From: Streptomyces sp. NRRL S-118
GTDB taxonomy: Bacteria; Actinomycetota; Actinomycetes; Streptomycetales; Streptomycetaceae
Reading direction: 5' to 3'
DNA length: 64,000 nt
Assembly: GCF_000716335.1 (NCBI RefSeq)
Contig: NZ_KL591019.1
Location: forward strand, 3,104 to 67,103
Positions 51,603-60,521 of the stretch are shown one piece after another. The position numbers and the translations under genes were made by a program. The stretch's first letter is position 1, and every line of letters begins with the position of its first letter. The notes beneath the pieces are model-generated. The model saw only the letters and a list, made by a program, of their open reading frames with translations, made no database searches and was not told where the DNA came from.

Positions 51603-54035
51603 TCACCTCCCCGGCCCGTCCGCGGCGGCGTCGTCGAGCGGTGCGCGGGGGGACAGGGCCAGCTCGCTCCACACCTGCTTGCCGCCGCTGAGCGGCACCG
51701 ATCCCCATGACGTGGACAGCGCCTCGACCAGCAGCAGCCCGCGTCCGCCGGTGGCCTCCCAGTCCACGCTCGCCGACTTGACCGGGGCCCGGGGCGACGC
51801 GTCGTTCACCGCGATCCTCAGCCGGTCCCCCGCGAGGGTGAGGTCGAGCCGCACCTCGCCCCGGGTGTGGGCGATGGCGTTGGTGACCAGTTCGGACACG
51901 ACGAGCAGCGCCATGTCGACCTCCTCCTCCACGCCCCAGGCGCGCAGCGTGCGCCCGGTGAAGCGCCGTGCGTGCATGACCGCGTCGGGCAGCCGCCACA
52001 CCGCCCATCGGGCCCGTACCGGCCGCACCCGCATGCCGTCGTAGCGCAGCAGCAGCACGGCCACGTCGTCGTCGCGCCGCCGCGTGCCCGCCACGAGCTC
52101 GTCGGCGACGCGTCCGAGGTCGGCCGGGTCCGCCGCGTCGAGCACCGCGCGCACGGCGCGCAGTCCGTCCTCCAGGCGCAGGGCGGACGACTCGACCAGT
52201 CCGTCCGTGAGCAGGGCGACGACGGTGCCGGGCGTCAGTCCCACCTCGGTCAGCGGGAACTCGGCGTCCGCCATCACGCCCAGCGGCGGTCCGCCCTCGA
52301 CCTCGGTCTCCTCGGTGGGCCCGTCGGGCGGGCGCAGCAGTGGCGGCAGGTGCCCGGCCCGGACGAGCAGGGCGATGCCCTCCTCCATGTCCAGATCGAC
52401 GTAGCAGCAGGTGGCGAACAGGTCGGTCTCCATGCCGACCAGCAGCCGGTTGGCGTGGGCGACGACCACGTCGGGCGGGTGGCCCTCCACCGCGTAGGCG
52501 CGGATGGCCGTGCGCATCTGGCCCATGATCGTGGCGGCCCCGGCACTGTGGCCCTGCACGTCGCCGATGACGAGCGCCACATGGCCGTACGAGAGCGGGA
52601 TGACGTCGTACCAGTCGCCGCCCACCTCCAGGCCGACCGTCGCGGGCAGGTAGCGGGCGACGGCCGTGCCCCCGGGCAGGGCGGGCAGTTTGCGGGGCAG
52701 CAGGCTGCGCTGGAGCATCGTGGCGAGCTCGTGGCCCGCGTTCAGCGCGTGGGCGCGCGTCAGCGCCTGGCCGACCAGTCCCGCGGTCGCCGTCAGCAGG
52801 GAGCGCTCCTCCGGTCCGAACCGGTGCTCGCCGTCCCACCCGACCAGGCAGACGCCCACCATGCGGCCGTCCGCCGGCAGCGGCAGCACGGCCAGGCCCC
52901 CGGGGCCGATGCCGAGGAGCCCCGGCTCCAGGTCGGTGCCCGGCGGCCACAGGGCGACGTGCCCCTCCCGCAGGGCGCCCTCCAGGGTCGGCAGGGAGTG
53001 GCAGGACGCGTCGGGCCACTCCGAGCGCCATTCGGAGCGCCACAGCTCCGGCCATGCGTCGGGCTCCGGCGGGTCGAGCAGCGTGACCACCAGGCGGTCG
53101 CCCTCCAGCTCGGCGACCGCCACCCTGTCGGCGTGCAGGGGTGCACGCAGCGACTCGACGACCACGCGGCTGACGTCCCGGATGGTCGTGGCTGCGGCCA
53201 GGGCCGTGGACAGCCGCTGCACCAGGGAGACCTCGTCGGGGGTCGGGCGCAGGTAGGAGGCGTCGCCCACCACGCCGAGCATCCTCTCCGGCCGGCCGTC
53301 GGGGCCGGCGAGCACGCGGCTCCGCAGTCCCAGCCACCGCAGTTCACCGCCCGGTCGGCGGATCCGGAACGCCAGCTGCTGGTGGGCGTCGGGCCGGTCC
53401 GGTTCCACGACCGACATCAGGGCGGGCACGTCGTCCGGAACGGCGCAGGCCAGCAGCGTGGACACCTGTCCGTCGAAGTCGCCCGGCGGGATGCCCAGCA
53501 GGGCGAGCACCTGCGCGTCCACTTCCATGCGGCCCGTGCGCAGGGTGAGGGCGAACGTGCCGCCGCGCGGCGGCAGCAGGGCGGGGCCCGCGAGGGCGCC
53601 GGTCTCGGCCGGGGCGGCGACCCGGGCCGCGGCGGCCTCCAGCCCGGCGGCGGTCTGGTCGGCGTACAGCTCCAGCAGCGCCCGCTGGTCGGCGTGGAAC
53701 CCGTCCTCCGCCTTCCGTACGACGACGAGGCAGCCCAGCAGCGCCCGCTCGCCGTGCCCGCCGCCGCCGAGCGGCAGCGCGCCCACGGAGACCGGGCTGT
53801 CCACGCCGTAGCGGACGAGATCCTGCGCGCTCAGCCACAGCGGCCGCCCCGTGCGGCAGGCGTCGGCGACCGGGGAGCGCCCGCCGAGGTCGTACGCCGG
53901 CGGGATCCCGTACGGCCCGTGGGTGTCGCCGGCCGTCTCGGCCAGCCGCAGCTCGCCACCGCCGTCGGCGGGGACGTAGACAGCGGCGAGCTCCACCCCG
54001 CAGGACGCAAAGATCTGCCCGGTCAAAGCGCGCAC
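51603..54035 (-). CDS. SpoIIE phosphatase with GAF, PAS and anti-sigma ATPase, head of sugar operon
   Basis: The product is 810 aa. An N-terminal GAF ([17 protein letters not shown] to [14 protein letters not shown]) is followed by a PAS ([25 protein letters not shown] to MLGVVGDAS) and a second GAF ([21 protein letters not shown] to [16 protein letters not shown]). Then come SpoIIE/PP2C ([54 protein letters not shown]) and a HATPase ([33 protein letters not shown]). It is cytosolic. GTG 54035 is the first start after an in-frame TAG. Its end overlaps the leader of the sugar-binding lipoprotein gene, so phosphatase signalling and sugar uptake appear co-expressed, an unusual pairing. Confidence 0.93.
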   Translation of the reverse strand: MRALTGQIFASCGVELAAVYVPADGGGELRLAETAGDTHGPYGIPPAYDLGGRSPVADACRTGRPLWLSAQDLVRYGVDSPVSVGALPLGGGGHGERALLGCLVVVRKAEDGFHADQRALLELYADQTAAGLEAAAARVAAPAETGALAGPALLPPRGGTFALTLRTGRMEVDAQVLALLGIPPGDFDGQVSTLLACAVPDDVPALMSVVEPDRPDAHQQLAFRIRRPGGELRWLGLRSRVLAGPDGRPERMLGVVGDASYLRPTPDEVSLVQRLSTALAAATTIRDVSRVVVESLRAPLHADRVAVAELEGDRLVVTLLDPPEPDAWPELWRSEWRSEWPDASCHSLPTLEGALREGHVALWPPGTDLEPGLLGIGPGGLAVLPLPADGRMVGVCLVGWDGEHRFGPEERSLLTATAGLVGQALTRAHALNAGHELATMLQRSLLPRKLPALPGGTAVARYLPATVGLEVGGDWYDVIPLSYGHVALVIGDVQGHSAGAATIMGQMRTAIRAYAVEGHPPDVVVAHANRLLVGMETDLFATCCYVDLDMEEGIALLVRAGHLPPLLRPPDGPTEETEVEGGPPLGVMADAEFPLTEVGLTPGTVVALLTDGLVESSALRLEDGLRAVRAVLDAADPADLGRVADELVAGTRRRDDDVAVLLLRYDGMRVRPVRARWAVWRLPDAVMHARRFTGRTLRAWGVEEEVDMALLVVSELVTNAIAHTRGEVRLDLTLAGDRLRIAVNDASPRAPVKSASVDWEATGGRGLLLVEALSTSWGSVPLSGGKQVWSELALSPRAPLDDAAADGPGR

Positions 54036-54121
54036 CGCCTGTCGTACGCGGAAGCCACCAGCGTGTGCCGCTGTGCCTCGCCTCTACCCCATGCTGCTCC
54101 TTCCCGGGCGGGAGCAGCCAG

Positions 54122-54313
54122 TCAGGACGACCGTGCGGACGGGTCGTACGGCCGGGCGCGGGTCAGCGCGTCCAGGTCCCGTCGGTGACCTCGGGCAGGT
54201 CCTGGCGGGAGAAACCGTTGTGGTCCTGCCCGCCGGTGCGCGTCGGTGCGCGTCGAGGGGGTGACCTCCCCGTCGGTGAGCGGTGCGGCGTGCGGATGCG
54301 TGGTCGTGGGCAT
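54122..54313 (-). pseudogene. Small gene (about 46-63 aa) frameshifted by 10-bp duplication
   Basis: ATG 54313 stands 7 bases after a strong GGAGG, so translation starts here. As read, 63 aa result: [20 protein letters not shown] followed by an Arg/Pro-rich tail. Removing one copy of the tandem 10-mer at 54235-54254 restores a 46-aa peptide ending [20 protein letters not shown], which looks natural (polar, acidic, no Arg/Pro excess). I infer a recent duplication broke a small conserved gene. The function is unknown; the threonine-rich start and acidic end could suit a precursor peptide, but no modifying enzyme is near. Confidence 0.55.
54235..54254. repeat. Perfect 10-bp tandem duplication
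   Basis: GGTGCGCGTC occurs twice in direct succession inside the small gene, shifting its frame by one. Confidence 0.9.
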
Positions 54314-54577
54314 GTTGTACCTCCGCGGGTTCGGGTGCCCGCCCGGGGCGGTGTCCTCCCGTGCACCGCCCCGGCGGTCACCCGCCCGGCCTCCGCGCCC
54401 CGCGCCCCGGCCCGGCCCCGACTTGCCGGAATCGGTCCCCGAGGGGCGTGCCGGGGGCGCACGCCGGGCATGCCCGACGGGAACATCCGTACGGAGGGGC
54501 ATCCCCACGGAACACGACGGACCGGCGATCATGGTCCGTGTACTGGTCGCACAGGACCGATACGGAGGAGCGAACAC

Positions 54578-56218
54578 ATGCCGAACGAGCGCGCGGGACA
54601 GCAGGCGCGACCGGAGGACCTGGTCGACGTGGCCCGGCTGGTGACCGCGTACTACGCCGTGCATCCCGACCCGGCCGAACCGGCCCAGCGGGTGGCTTTC
54701 GGAACGTCGGGGCACCGCGGGTCGTCCCTCGCCGCGGCGTTCAACGAGGACCACATCGCGGCGACGAGCCAGGCGATCTGCGAGTACCGGGAACGGCAGG
54801 GGATCGACGGGCCGCTGTTCCTCGGGGCGGACACCCACGCCCTGTCGGAGCCGGCCCGGGTGACGGCCGTGGAGGTCTTCGCCGCCAACGGCGTGACCGT
54901 GCTCATCGACGCGGCCGACGGCTACACCCCCACCCCGGCGGTGTCCCTCGCGATCCTCACCCACAACCGCGGCCGCACCTCCGGCCTGGCCGACGGCGTG
55001 GTGGTCACGCCCTCGCACAACCCGCCGGCGGACGGCGGGTTCAAGTACAACCCGCCGAGCGGCGGCCCCGCCGGGTCGGAGGCGACCGGCTGGATCCAGG
55101 AGCGGGCCAACGAGATCATCACCGGTGGCCTCAAGGACGTCCGGCGCCTCCCCTGGGCCCGCGCGCTCGCGGCGCCCACCACGGGCCGGTACGACTTCCT
55201 CGGCGCCTACGTGGACGACCTGCCGTCCGTCCTCGACCTGGACGCCGTGCGCGGCGCGGGCGTCCGCATCGGGGCGGATCCGCTCGGCGGTGCCTCCGTG
55301 GCGTACTGGGGCCGTATCGCCGAGCAGCACCGGCTCGACCTGACGGTGGTGAACCCGCACACGGATCCGACGTGGCGCTTCATGACGCTGGACTGGGACG
55401 GCAGGATCCGGATGGACTGCTCGTCGCCGTACGCCATGGCCTCGCTCATCGAGGCCCGTGACCGCTTCGCCATCGCCACCGGCAACGACGCGGACGCCGA
55501 CCGGCACGGCATCGTCACCCCGGACGGCGGGCTGATGAACCCCAACCACTACCTGGCCACCGCGATCGACTACCTGTTCCGCCACCGCGAGCGGTGGCCG
55601 GCCGGTGCGCGGGTCGGCAAGACCCTGGTGTCGTCCGGCATGATCGACCGCGTCGCCGCCGGTCTCGGCCGGGAGCTGGTCGAAGTGCCCGTCGGGTTCA
55701 AGTGGTTCGTGGACGGGCTGGCCGACGGCACGCTCGGCTTCGGCGGCGAGGAGTCGGCCGGCGCGTCGTTCCTGCGCCGCGACGGCTCGGTGTGGACCAC
55801 CGACAAGGACGGCATCGTCCTGGCGCTGCTCGCCTCCGAGATGCTGGCGGTCACGGAGCGCACGCCCAGCGAGCACTACGCCGCGTTCACCGAGCGGTTC
55901 GGCGAGCCGGCCTACGCCCGTGTCGACGCGCCGGCCTCCCGCGAGGAGAAGGCCGCGCTGGGCCGCCTCTCCCCCGCCCAGGTGACCGCCGACTCGCTCG
56001 CCGGCGAGCCGATCACCTCGGTCCTGACCGAGGCGCCGGGCAACGGCGCGCCCATCGGCGGCATCAAGGTGTCCACCGCGAACGCCTGGTTCGCGGCGCG
56101 TCCCTCGGGCACGGAGGACGTCTACAAGGTGTACGCCGAGTCGTTCCACGGCCCCGAGCACCTGGCGCGCGTGCAGCAGGAGGCCCAGTCCGTCGTGTCG
56201 GCGGCGCTGGCCGGCTGA
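54578..56218 (+). CDS. pgm: Phosphoglucomutase (alpha-D-glucose phosphate-specific)
   Basis: This 546-aa enzyme interconverts glucose-1- and glucose-6-phosphate in glycogen, trehalose and nucleotide-sugar supply. Signatures are [10 protein letters not shown], the phosphoserine loop [18 protein letters not shown] (Ser about 146), metal-binding [11 protein letters not shown] (about 305), sugar-binding [13 protein letters not shown] and the phosphate-binding C-terminus [14 protein letters not shown]. It is full length. ATG 54578 follows GGAGGAG by 6 bases. It is divergent from the small gene and phosphatase operon. Confidence 0.97.
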   Translation: MPNERAGQQARPEDLVDVARLVTAYYAVHPDPAEPAQRVAFGTSGHRGSSLAAAFNEDHIAATSQAICEYRERQGIDGPLFLGADTHALSEPARVTAVEVFAANGVTVLIDAADGYTPTPAVSLAILTHNRGRTSGLADGVVVTPSHNPPADGGFKYNPPSGGPAGSEATGWIQERANEIITGGLKDVRRLPWARALAAPTTGRYDFLGAYVDDLPSVLDLDAVRGAGVRIGADPLGGASVAYWGRIAEQHRLDLTVVNPHTDPTWRFMTLDWDGRIRMDCSSPYAMASLIEARDRFAIATGNDADADRHGIVTPDGGLMNPNHYLATAIDYLFRHRERWPAGARVGKTLVSSGMIDRVAAGLGRELVEVPVGFKWFVDGLADGTLGFGGEESAGASFLRRDGSVWTTDKDGIVLALLASEMLAVTERTPSEHYAAFTERFGEPAYARVDAPASREEKAALGRLSPAQVTADSLAGEPITSVLTEAPGNGAPIGGIKVSTANAWFAARPSGTEDVYKVYAESFHGPEHLARVQQEAQSVVSAALAG

Positions 56219-56232
56219 CACCGGGACGCCTC

Positions 56233-56250
56233 CCGGCCCCGCCGGGCCGG
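56233..56250. terminator. Bidirectional terminator
   Basis: CCGGCCC and GGGCCGG pair across 4 bases, 15 bases after the pgm stop and 28 before the convergent ATPase stop. Confidence 0.6.
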
Positions 56251-56277
56251 CCCCGCGCGGGTCCCGCCAGGGGCCCG

Positions 56278-56685
56278 TCAGCCCACGCTCATCGCGAAGG
56301 TGACGGTGCTTCCGGCGGGGCCCGGGACGACCGTGAGGCGGTCGGTGATGAGCCGGGTCAGCCACAGGCCGCGGCCGGGACGGAAGCCGTTGAGGCCGGG
56401 CGCGAGGTCGGGGATGACCTCCTCGGTGAAGCCCGGCCCGCGGTCGCTGATCCGGCACTCCAGCTCGCCCGGGACGCGGGCGAGGACCAGCAGCCCCTGC
56501 CCGCCGCCGTGCTGCACGGCGTTGGCGGCGACGGCGTCCATGGCCACCACGAAGTCCCCGCGCCGGGGCTCGGGGAGCCCGGCGAAGGCGGCGTAGCTCT
56601 CCACCAGGACGCGCAGCGGCGGGATGTCCGCGGCGCCGAAGCGGCGACGGAGCAGGACTTCCTCGGCACTCGGGTGCAGGGTCAT
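56278..56685 (-). CDS. RsbW-like anti-sigma ATPase
   Basis: This 135-aa HATPase_c_2 protein has FVVAMDAVAANAVQHGGGQG (N-box), CRISDRGPGF (G1) and RPGRGLWLTRLITDRL (G2). The family phosphorylates STAS antagonists and sequesters sigma factors. It follows the MEDS-STAS gene by 4 bases, so the two form a partner-switching pair. No sigma factor gene is adjacent. The usual Glu-Leu-x-x-N of the N-box reads Asp-Ala-Val-Ala-Ala-Asn here. Confidence 0.88.
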   Translation of the reverse strand: MTLHPSAEEVLLRRRFGAADIPPLRVLVESYAAFAGLPEPRRGDFVVAMDAVAANAVQHGGGQGLLVLARVPGELECRISDRGPGFTEEVIPDLAPGLNGFRPGRGLWLTRLITDRLTVVPGPAGSTVTFAMSVG

Positions 56686-56689
56686 GGCG

Positions 56690-57577
56690 CTATCCCGTCA
56701 CTTCCAGGCCGGCCGGGTCGACGCCGAGGCGTCGCAGCAGCAGCGCGTGCCCCGCGGAGCAGCGGACCCGTACGGGCCGTTCGGGCGCGGACCGGGCGAT
56801 CCGGCGGACGAGCTCGGCCGCGCACTCGGCGCTCAGGAACCCGGTGCGCCGCAGGTCCACGGTGACCGGCCCGGACGCCCCGCTGTTCCGGAACAGCGCG
56901 GACAGCGCCTCGGCGAACCGGGGGGCGGTCGCCAGGTCCGCCTCCCCGATGACGCGCAGCGTGCCGTTGCCGTACAGGCACCTCAACTGCCCGAGCCGCG
57001 GCAGCAGGTTCCGCGGGTGGGCCCGGCACATGGCTTCGAGGACCGGCCCGGGGAAGCGGCGCCGGTCGTACGCGCAGATCTCGCTGTAGAAGCCGTCGGC
57101 GAACAGGTGGCCGGCCCGGCGCTCACGGTCCATCATCACGTCCAGTCCGGCGCCGAGATCGGCGACCCAGCCCATGTCGATGCAGGTGCGCAGCCCGCTG
57201 TACCCCGCGGCGCGGGCGGCCTCGGCCTCCTCCGTGATGCGCCGCCACTGCCGGTCGGCGGTGAACCGCCGCTGCGGCAGGATCAGTTCCCGCATACTGC
57301 TCAGCTCCAGTTGCGTCCTTTCGTAGCCGGAGGCCGCCGCCAGCCCGGGTGCCTCCTGGAGCCGCGCCCGGACGTCCGCCTCGCTCAGGTGCGGCGGCCC
57401 GAGGACGATGACCTTCTCGCCGCGGACCAGTCCGGCCCAGACGAAGGCGGCCAGTACGTCCCAGCCGGGGGCGTCGCCGTCGTAGCACAGGAACGCGTGG
57501 TCCCCGGCGCCCATCTGCTGCACGGGCAGCGTCCCGGGATGCTGCGCCTCGCCGGCGAGCCCGCCCACGTCACCCAC
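56690..57577 (-). CDS. MEDS-STAS domain anti-sigma antagonist
   Basis: This 295-aa protein has an N-terminal MEDS domain (GDHAFLCYDGDAPGWDVLAAFVWAGLVRGEKVIVLG, then YSGLRTCIDMGWV and FSEICAYDRRRF-like YSEICAYDRRRFP). A C-terminal STAS-like domain follows (GNGTLRVIGEADLATAPRFAEAL, SGPVTVDLRRTGFLSAECAAEL). The phosphoserine typical of antagonists is not obvious: DLRRTGFLSAEC carries Ser in the expected loop. MEDS is thought to sense methanogen/methylotroph-type or other small ligands. GTG 57577 lies next to a nested palindrome. It is the first gene of a two-gene operon with the ATPase. Confidence 0.88.
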   Translation of the reverse strand: MGDVGGLAGEAQHPGTLPVQQMGAGDHAFLCYDGDAPGWDVLAAFVWAGLVRGEKVIVLGPPHLSEADVRARLQEAPGLAAASGYERTQLELSSMRELILPQRRFTADRQWRRITEEAEAARAAGYSGLRTCIDMGWVADLGAGLDVMMDRERRAGHLFADGFYSEICAYDRRRFPGPVLEAMCRAHPRNLLPRLGQLRCLYGNGTLRVIGEADLATAPRFAEALSALFRNSGASGPVTVDLRRTGFLSAECAAELVRRIARSAPERPVRVRCSAGHALLLRRLGVDPAGLEVTG

Positions 57578-57582
57578 CCCCG

Positions 57583-57610
57583 TGTAACCGATGTGTAGCG
57601 CTACGTTACA
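57583..57610. promoter_or_regulatory. Nested palindrome upstream of MEDS-STAS gene
   Basis: GTAGCGCTAC (57595-57604) is a perfect 10-bp dyad followed at once by GTTACA (57605-57610), which is the inverse of TGTAAC at 57583-57588. It lies 6 bases before the GTG start, so a bound protein would block transcription or initiation. Confidence 0.5.
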
Positions 57611-57711
57611 GACTCATGGCGATCTCCTGGTAGCCGGGTGACGGGAACCCGACCGCGCTTGCGCCCCTCCTCCTCTGTGCACGACGACAACGGAGCGGTG
57701 GGGAACGGACG

Positions 57712-59385
57712 ATGGAAGAGACGCGCGAGGCGGGTACGTACGGAGCGGAGGCCGGCGCGGGTGCCGGGACGGACACCGGTCCGGCCGGTAGGGCCGGGCG
57801 CGGCGGACCGAGCCGGCGCCGGCTGCTGGGGGCGGGTGCCGCCGCTGCCTCGGGGGCGCTGTTCACCGGGATCGCCGGGGTACGGGCGGCCGGTCCCACC
57901 TCGTCGCCGGCCCCGGCAAGGGTGGTACCGGTGGCCGGCACGGCACCCGCCGCGCCCCGCAAGGGGGACTGGGCGGCGCTGGCCCGGAGCCTGGACGGAT
58001 CGCTGCTGCGGCCGGGCGACCGCGACTACGACGCGGCCCGGACGCTGTTCAACCCCCGGTTCGACGGCGTACGGCCCGCGGGCGTCGCGTACTGCGCCCG
58101 ACCCGAGGACGTCCGTTCCTGCCTGGAGTTCGCCCGCCGGCACCGGGTGCCGGTCGCGGTGCGCAGCGGCGGCCACTCGTACACGGGCTGGTCGTCGGGG
58201 CCCGGACTGATCGTGGACGTCCAGAGGATGGCGTCCGTCTCGGTGGGCTCCGGGACGGCGACGATCGGCGCCGGGGCCAAACTCATCGACGTGTACGACC
58301 GGTTGACCGCGCGCGGCCGGACCGTCCCGGCCGGGTCCTGCCCCACGGTGGGCGTCGCGGGCCTGACGCTGGGGGGCGGCATAGGGGTGGTCAGCCGGGC
58401 CTACGGGCTGACCAGTGACAGCCTGACCGGCGCCAGGATCGTCACGGCCGACGGCCGGATCCGGGACGTCGACGCCCGCCGCGACCCCGATCTGTTCTGG
58501 GCGCTGCGCGGCGGCGGGAACGCCCAGTTCGGTGTCGTCACCGAACTGCGGATGCGCACGCACGCGGCGCCGGAGTGCACCACGTTCTTCCTCAGCTGGC
58601 CGTGGGCGCGGGCGGCGGCCGTCGTCCGCGAGTGGCAGCGCTGGGCGCCGACCGCGCCCGACGGGATCTGGGCCAACCTCCACCTGGCCGCCCCGGTGGG
58701 CGGGCGGCCCGGGTCCGTCCGCGTCGGTGGCCTCGCCCTCACCGGCCGCAGGGACCTGGAGAACCGGCTCGACCGGCTCGCCGACGCCATCGGTGCGGCG
58801 CCCCGCTCGGAGTCGGTGCGCACCCGCCCGTTCATGGACGCGATGAAGGTGATGGGCGGCGTGTCGGGCTTCACCATCGCGCAGGCCCACCAGAAGGGCA
58901 GTCTGCCGGGCCGCACCCCGCAGGGCCGGGTGGCGCGCGAATCGTACGCGGCCCGCTCGGACTTCTACACGCGCCGCATCCCGGCCGACGGCATCCGGGC
59001 GCTCGTCTCGCGGGTGGAGCAACTGGCCCGGCTGTCCGGCGGCGGAGCGGGCAGCATCGCGCTGGACGCCATGGGCGGGGCGGTGAACCGGGTCCGGGCC
59101 ACCGACACGGCGTTCGTCCACCGTGACGCGCTCTTCCTGGCCCAGTACATCGTCTCCTGGCCGGACAAGGCCGCCGCGGCGACGGTGAAGCGGCACCGGG
59201 CCTGGCTCGACGGCACGTACGACGCGATGCGGCCGTGGGCGAGCGGTCAGGCGTACCAGAACTACACCGATCCCGCGCTGCGCGACTGGCGCCGGGCCTA
59301 TTACGGGGTGAACATCGACCGCTTGGTGAAGGTGAAGGCGGCCTACGACCCCGGGCGCCTCTTCCGCCACCCGCACGCCTTCTGA
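57712..59385 (+). CDS. Tat-exported BBE-type FAD-linked oxidoreductase
   Basis: This 557-aa flavoprotein has a twin-arginine signal, SRRRLLGAGAAAASGALF, near residue 35. The FAD_binding_4 domain has RSGGHSYTGWSSGPGLIVDV, with His155 for 8-alpha linkage, and GSCPTVGVAGLTLGGGIG, with Cys210 for the second covalent bond, so flavin is probably bicovalent. The BBE C-terminus reads YYGVNIDRLVKVKAAYDPGRLFRHPHAF. Such enzymes oxidise sugars or alkaloid-like compounds outside the cell, releasing H2O2. ATG 57712 follows GGGGAACGG. It ends at a strong terminator. Confidence 0.95.
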   Translation: MEETREAGTYGAEAGAGAGTDTGPAGRAGRGGPSRRRLLGAGAAAASGALFTGIAGVRAAGPTSSPAPARVVPVAGTAPAAPRKGDWAALARSLDGSLLRPGDRDYDAARTLFNPRFDGVRPAGVAYCARPEDVRSCLEFARRHRVPVAVRSGGHSYTGWSSGPGLIVDVQRMASVSVGSGTATIGAGAKLIDVYDRLTARGRTVPAGSCPTVGVAGLTLGGGIGVVSRAYGLTSDSLTGARIVTADGRIRDVDARRDPDLFWALRGGGNAQFGVVTELRMRTHAAPECTTFFLSWPWARAAAVVREWQRWAPTAPDGIWANLHLAAPVGGRPGSVRVGGLALTGRRDLENRLDRLADAIGAAPRSESVRTRPFMDAMKVMGGVSGFTIAQAHQKGSLPGRTPQGRVARESYAARSDFYTRRIPADGIRALVSRVEQLARLSGGGAGSIALDAMGGAVNRVRATDTAFVHRDALFLAQYIVSWPDKAAAATVKRHRAWLDGTYDAMRPWASGQAYQNYTDPALRDWRRAYYGVNIDRLVKVKAAYDPGRLFRHPHAF

Positions 59386-59398
59386 GGCGGAACGGGAC

Positions 59399-59440
59399 GC
59401 GTCACCGGTTCGCCCCTCCCGGGGGGCGAACCGGTGACGC
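59399..59440. terminator. Strong terminator after BBE-type gene
   Basis: An 18-bp perfect inverted repeat (arms 59399-59416 and 59423-59440, loop TCCCGG) begins 13 bases after the stop. Confidence 0.85.
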
Positions 59441-59501
59441 GGGTGTCACGCTGCTGCGGTACGGCCTGTGCCCCTGTGCCCCCGAGACCGAGGAACCGCC
59501 C

Positions 59502-60296
59502 GTGATCACGACTGACTTCGCCACCGGCTCCCCCTGCTGGCTCGACCTCGGCGCGCCCGACGTGGCGGCGACCGCCAGGTTCTACGGAGCCGTCTTCGGC
59601 TGGGAGTTCCAGCCGTTCAGCGCCGAGGACGCGCAGTACGGCTTCTTCAAGCTGGACGGCAAGGTCGTCGCCGGCATCGGGCCGCTCACCGAGGAGGGCG
59701 CCCGCTCCGCCTGGATGATCTACTTCCGCACGGCCGACGCCGAGGCCACCACGGAGGCGGTGCGACGGGCGGGCGGCACGGTGCGGGTCGAGCCGATGGA
59801 CGCCGACGGCGAGGGCCGCATGGCGCAGTTCACCGACCCGCAGGGCGGCCAGTTCGCGGTCTGGCAGCCGGGCAGCTTCTCGGGGGTCGACGCGGTCGAC
59901 GCACCGGGAACCCTGTCGTGGACGGAGCTGTACACCACGGACGCCGCCGCGGCGAAGGAGTTCTACGGCAGTCTGTTCGACTGGCAGACGCAGGACATGG
60001 ACCTGCCCGGCGGGGGCGGCACGTACGCGCTCATCACCCCGTCCGGCCTGCCCCCGGAGCGCATGCACGGCGGCGTGATGCAGCTCCCGTCGGAGGCGCT
60101 CGCGCTGAACGGCGGCCGCCCGTACTGGCATCCGGTCTTCGGGACCACGGACTGCGATGCGACCGTCGCGAAGGTCACCTCCAACGGCGGCACCGTCCAG
60201 ATGGGCCCGGAGGACGCGGAGGGCGTCGGCCGGCTCGCCGTCTGTGTGGACCCGTCCGGAGCCGACTTCGTGGTGCTCGCCCCGGCGGAGAGCTGA
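59502..60296 (+). CDS. Two-domain VOC family protein
   Basis: This 264-aa protein has two glyoxalase-like halves: CWLDLGAPDVAATARFYGAVFGWEFQPF to FTDPQGGQFAVWQPG, and SWTELYTTDAAAAKEFYGSLFDWQTQ to DPSGADFVVLAPAE. It resembles the tandem VOC proteins near antibiotic or stress genes in actinobacteria (27-kDa antigen Cfp30B type). GTG 59502 follows GAGGAA. It may bind or modify a hydrophobic metabolite; the substrate is unknown. The VOC gene at 17500 has only one such half. Confidence 0.9.
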   Translation: MITTDFATGSPCWLDLGAPDVAATARFYGAVFGWEFQPFSAEDAQYGFFKLDGKVVAGIGPLTEEGARSAWMIYFRTADAEATTEAVRRAGGTVRVEPMDADGEGRMAQFTDPQGGQFAVWQPGSFSGVDAVDAPGTLSWTELYTTDAAAAKEFYGSLFDWQTQDMDLPGGGGTYALITPSGLPPERMHGGVMQLPSEALALNGGRPYWHPVFGTTDCDATVAKVTSNGGTVQMGPEDAEGVGRLAVCVDPSGADFVVLAPAES

Positions 60297-60521
60297 CACG
60301 GCGGCCGTTGCGATGCCGCGGCTCCTCGCGGCGGCCCGTTCGGGGCCCATCACGAGGCGGCGGCCCTGTCCGGGGGCACGGGGCGGGCGCGCGTCCGGGC
60401 CGGGCGCCCGGGGTGCGGACCGGCGCACGAGAGGAGCGCGTACTGATCCGGACGGGTGACCACCGGTGTACACGCCGTCGGCCCGGTGCTCTTCCGCGGA
60501 CCCGGTGGCGATCATGCGACG

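Noticed and set aside
54122..54313. Graspetide or other RiPP precursor
   Set aside because: No ATP-grasp or other modifying enzyme nearby and no recognisable core repeat; kept only as a broken small gene.
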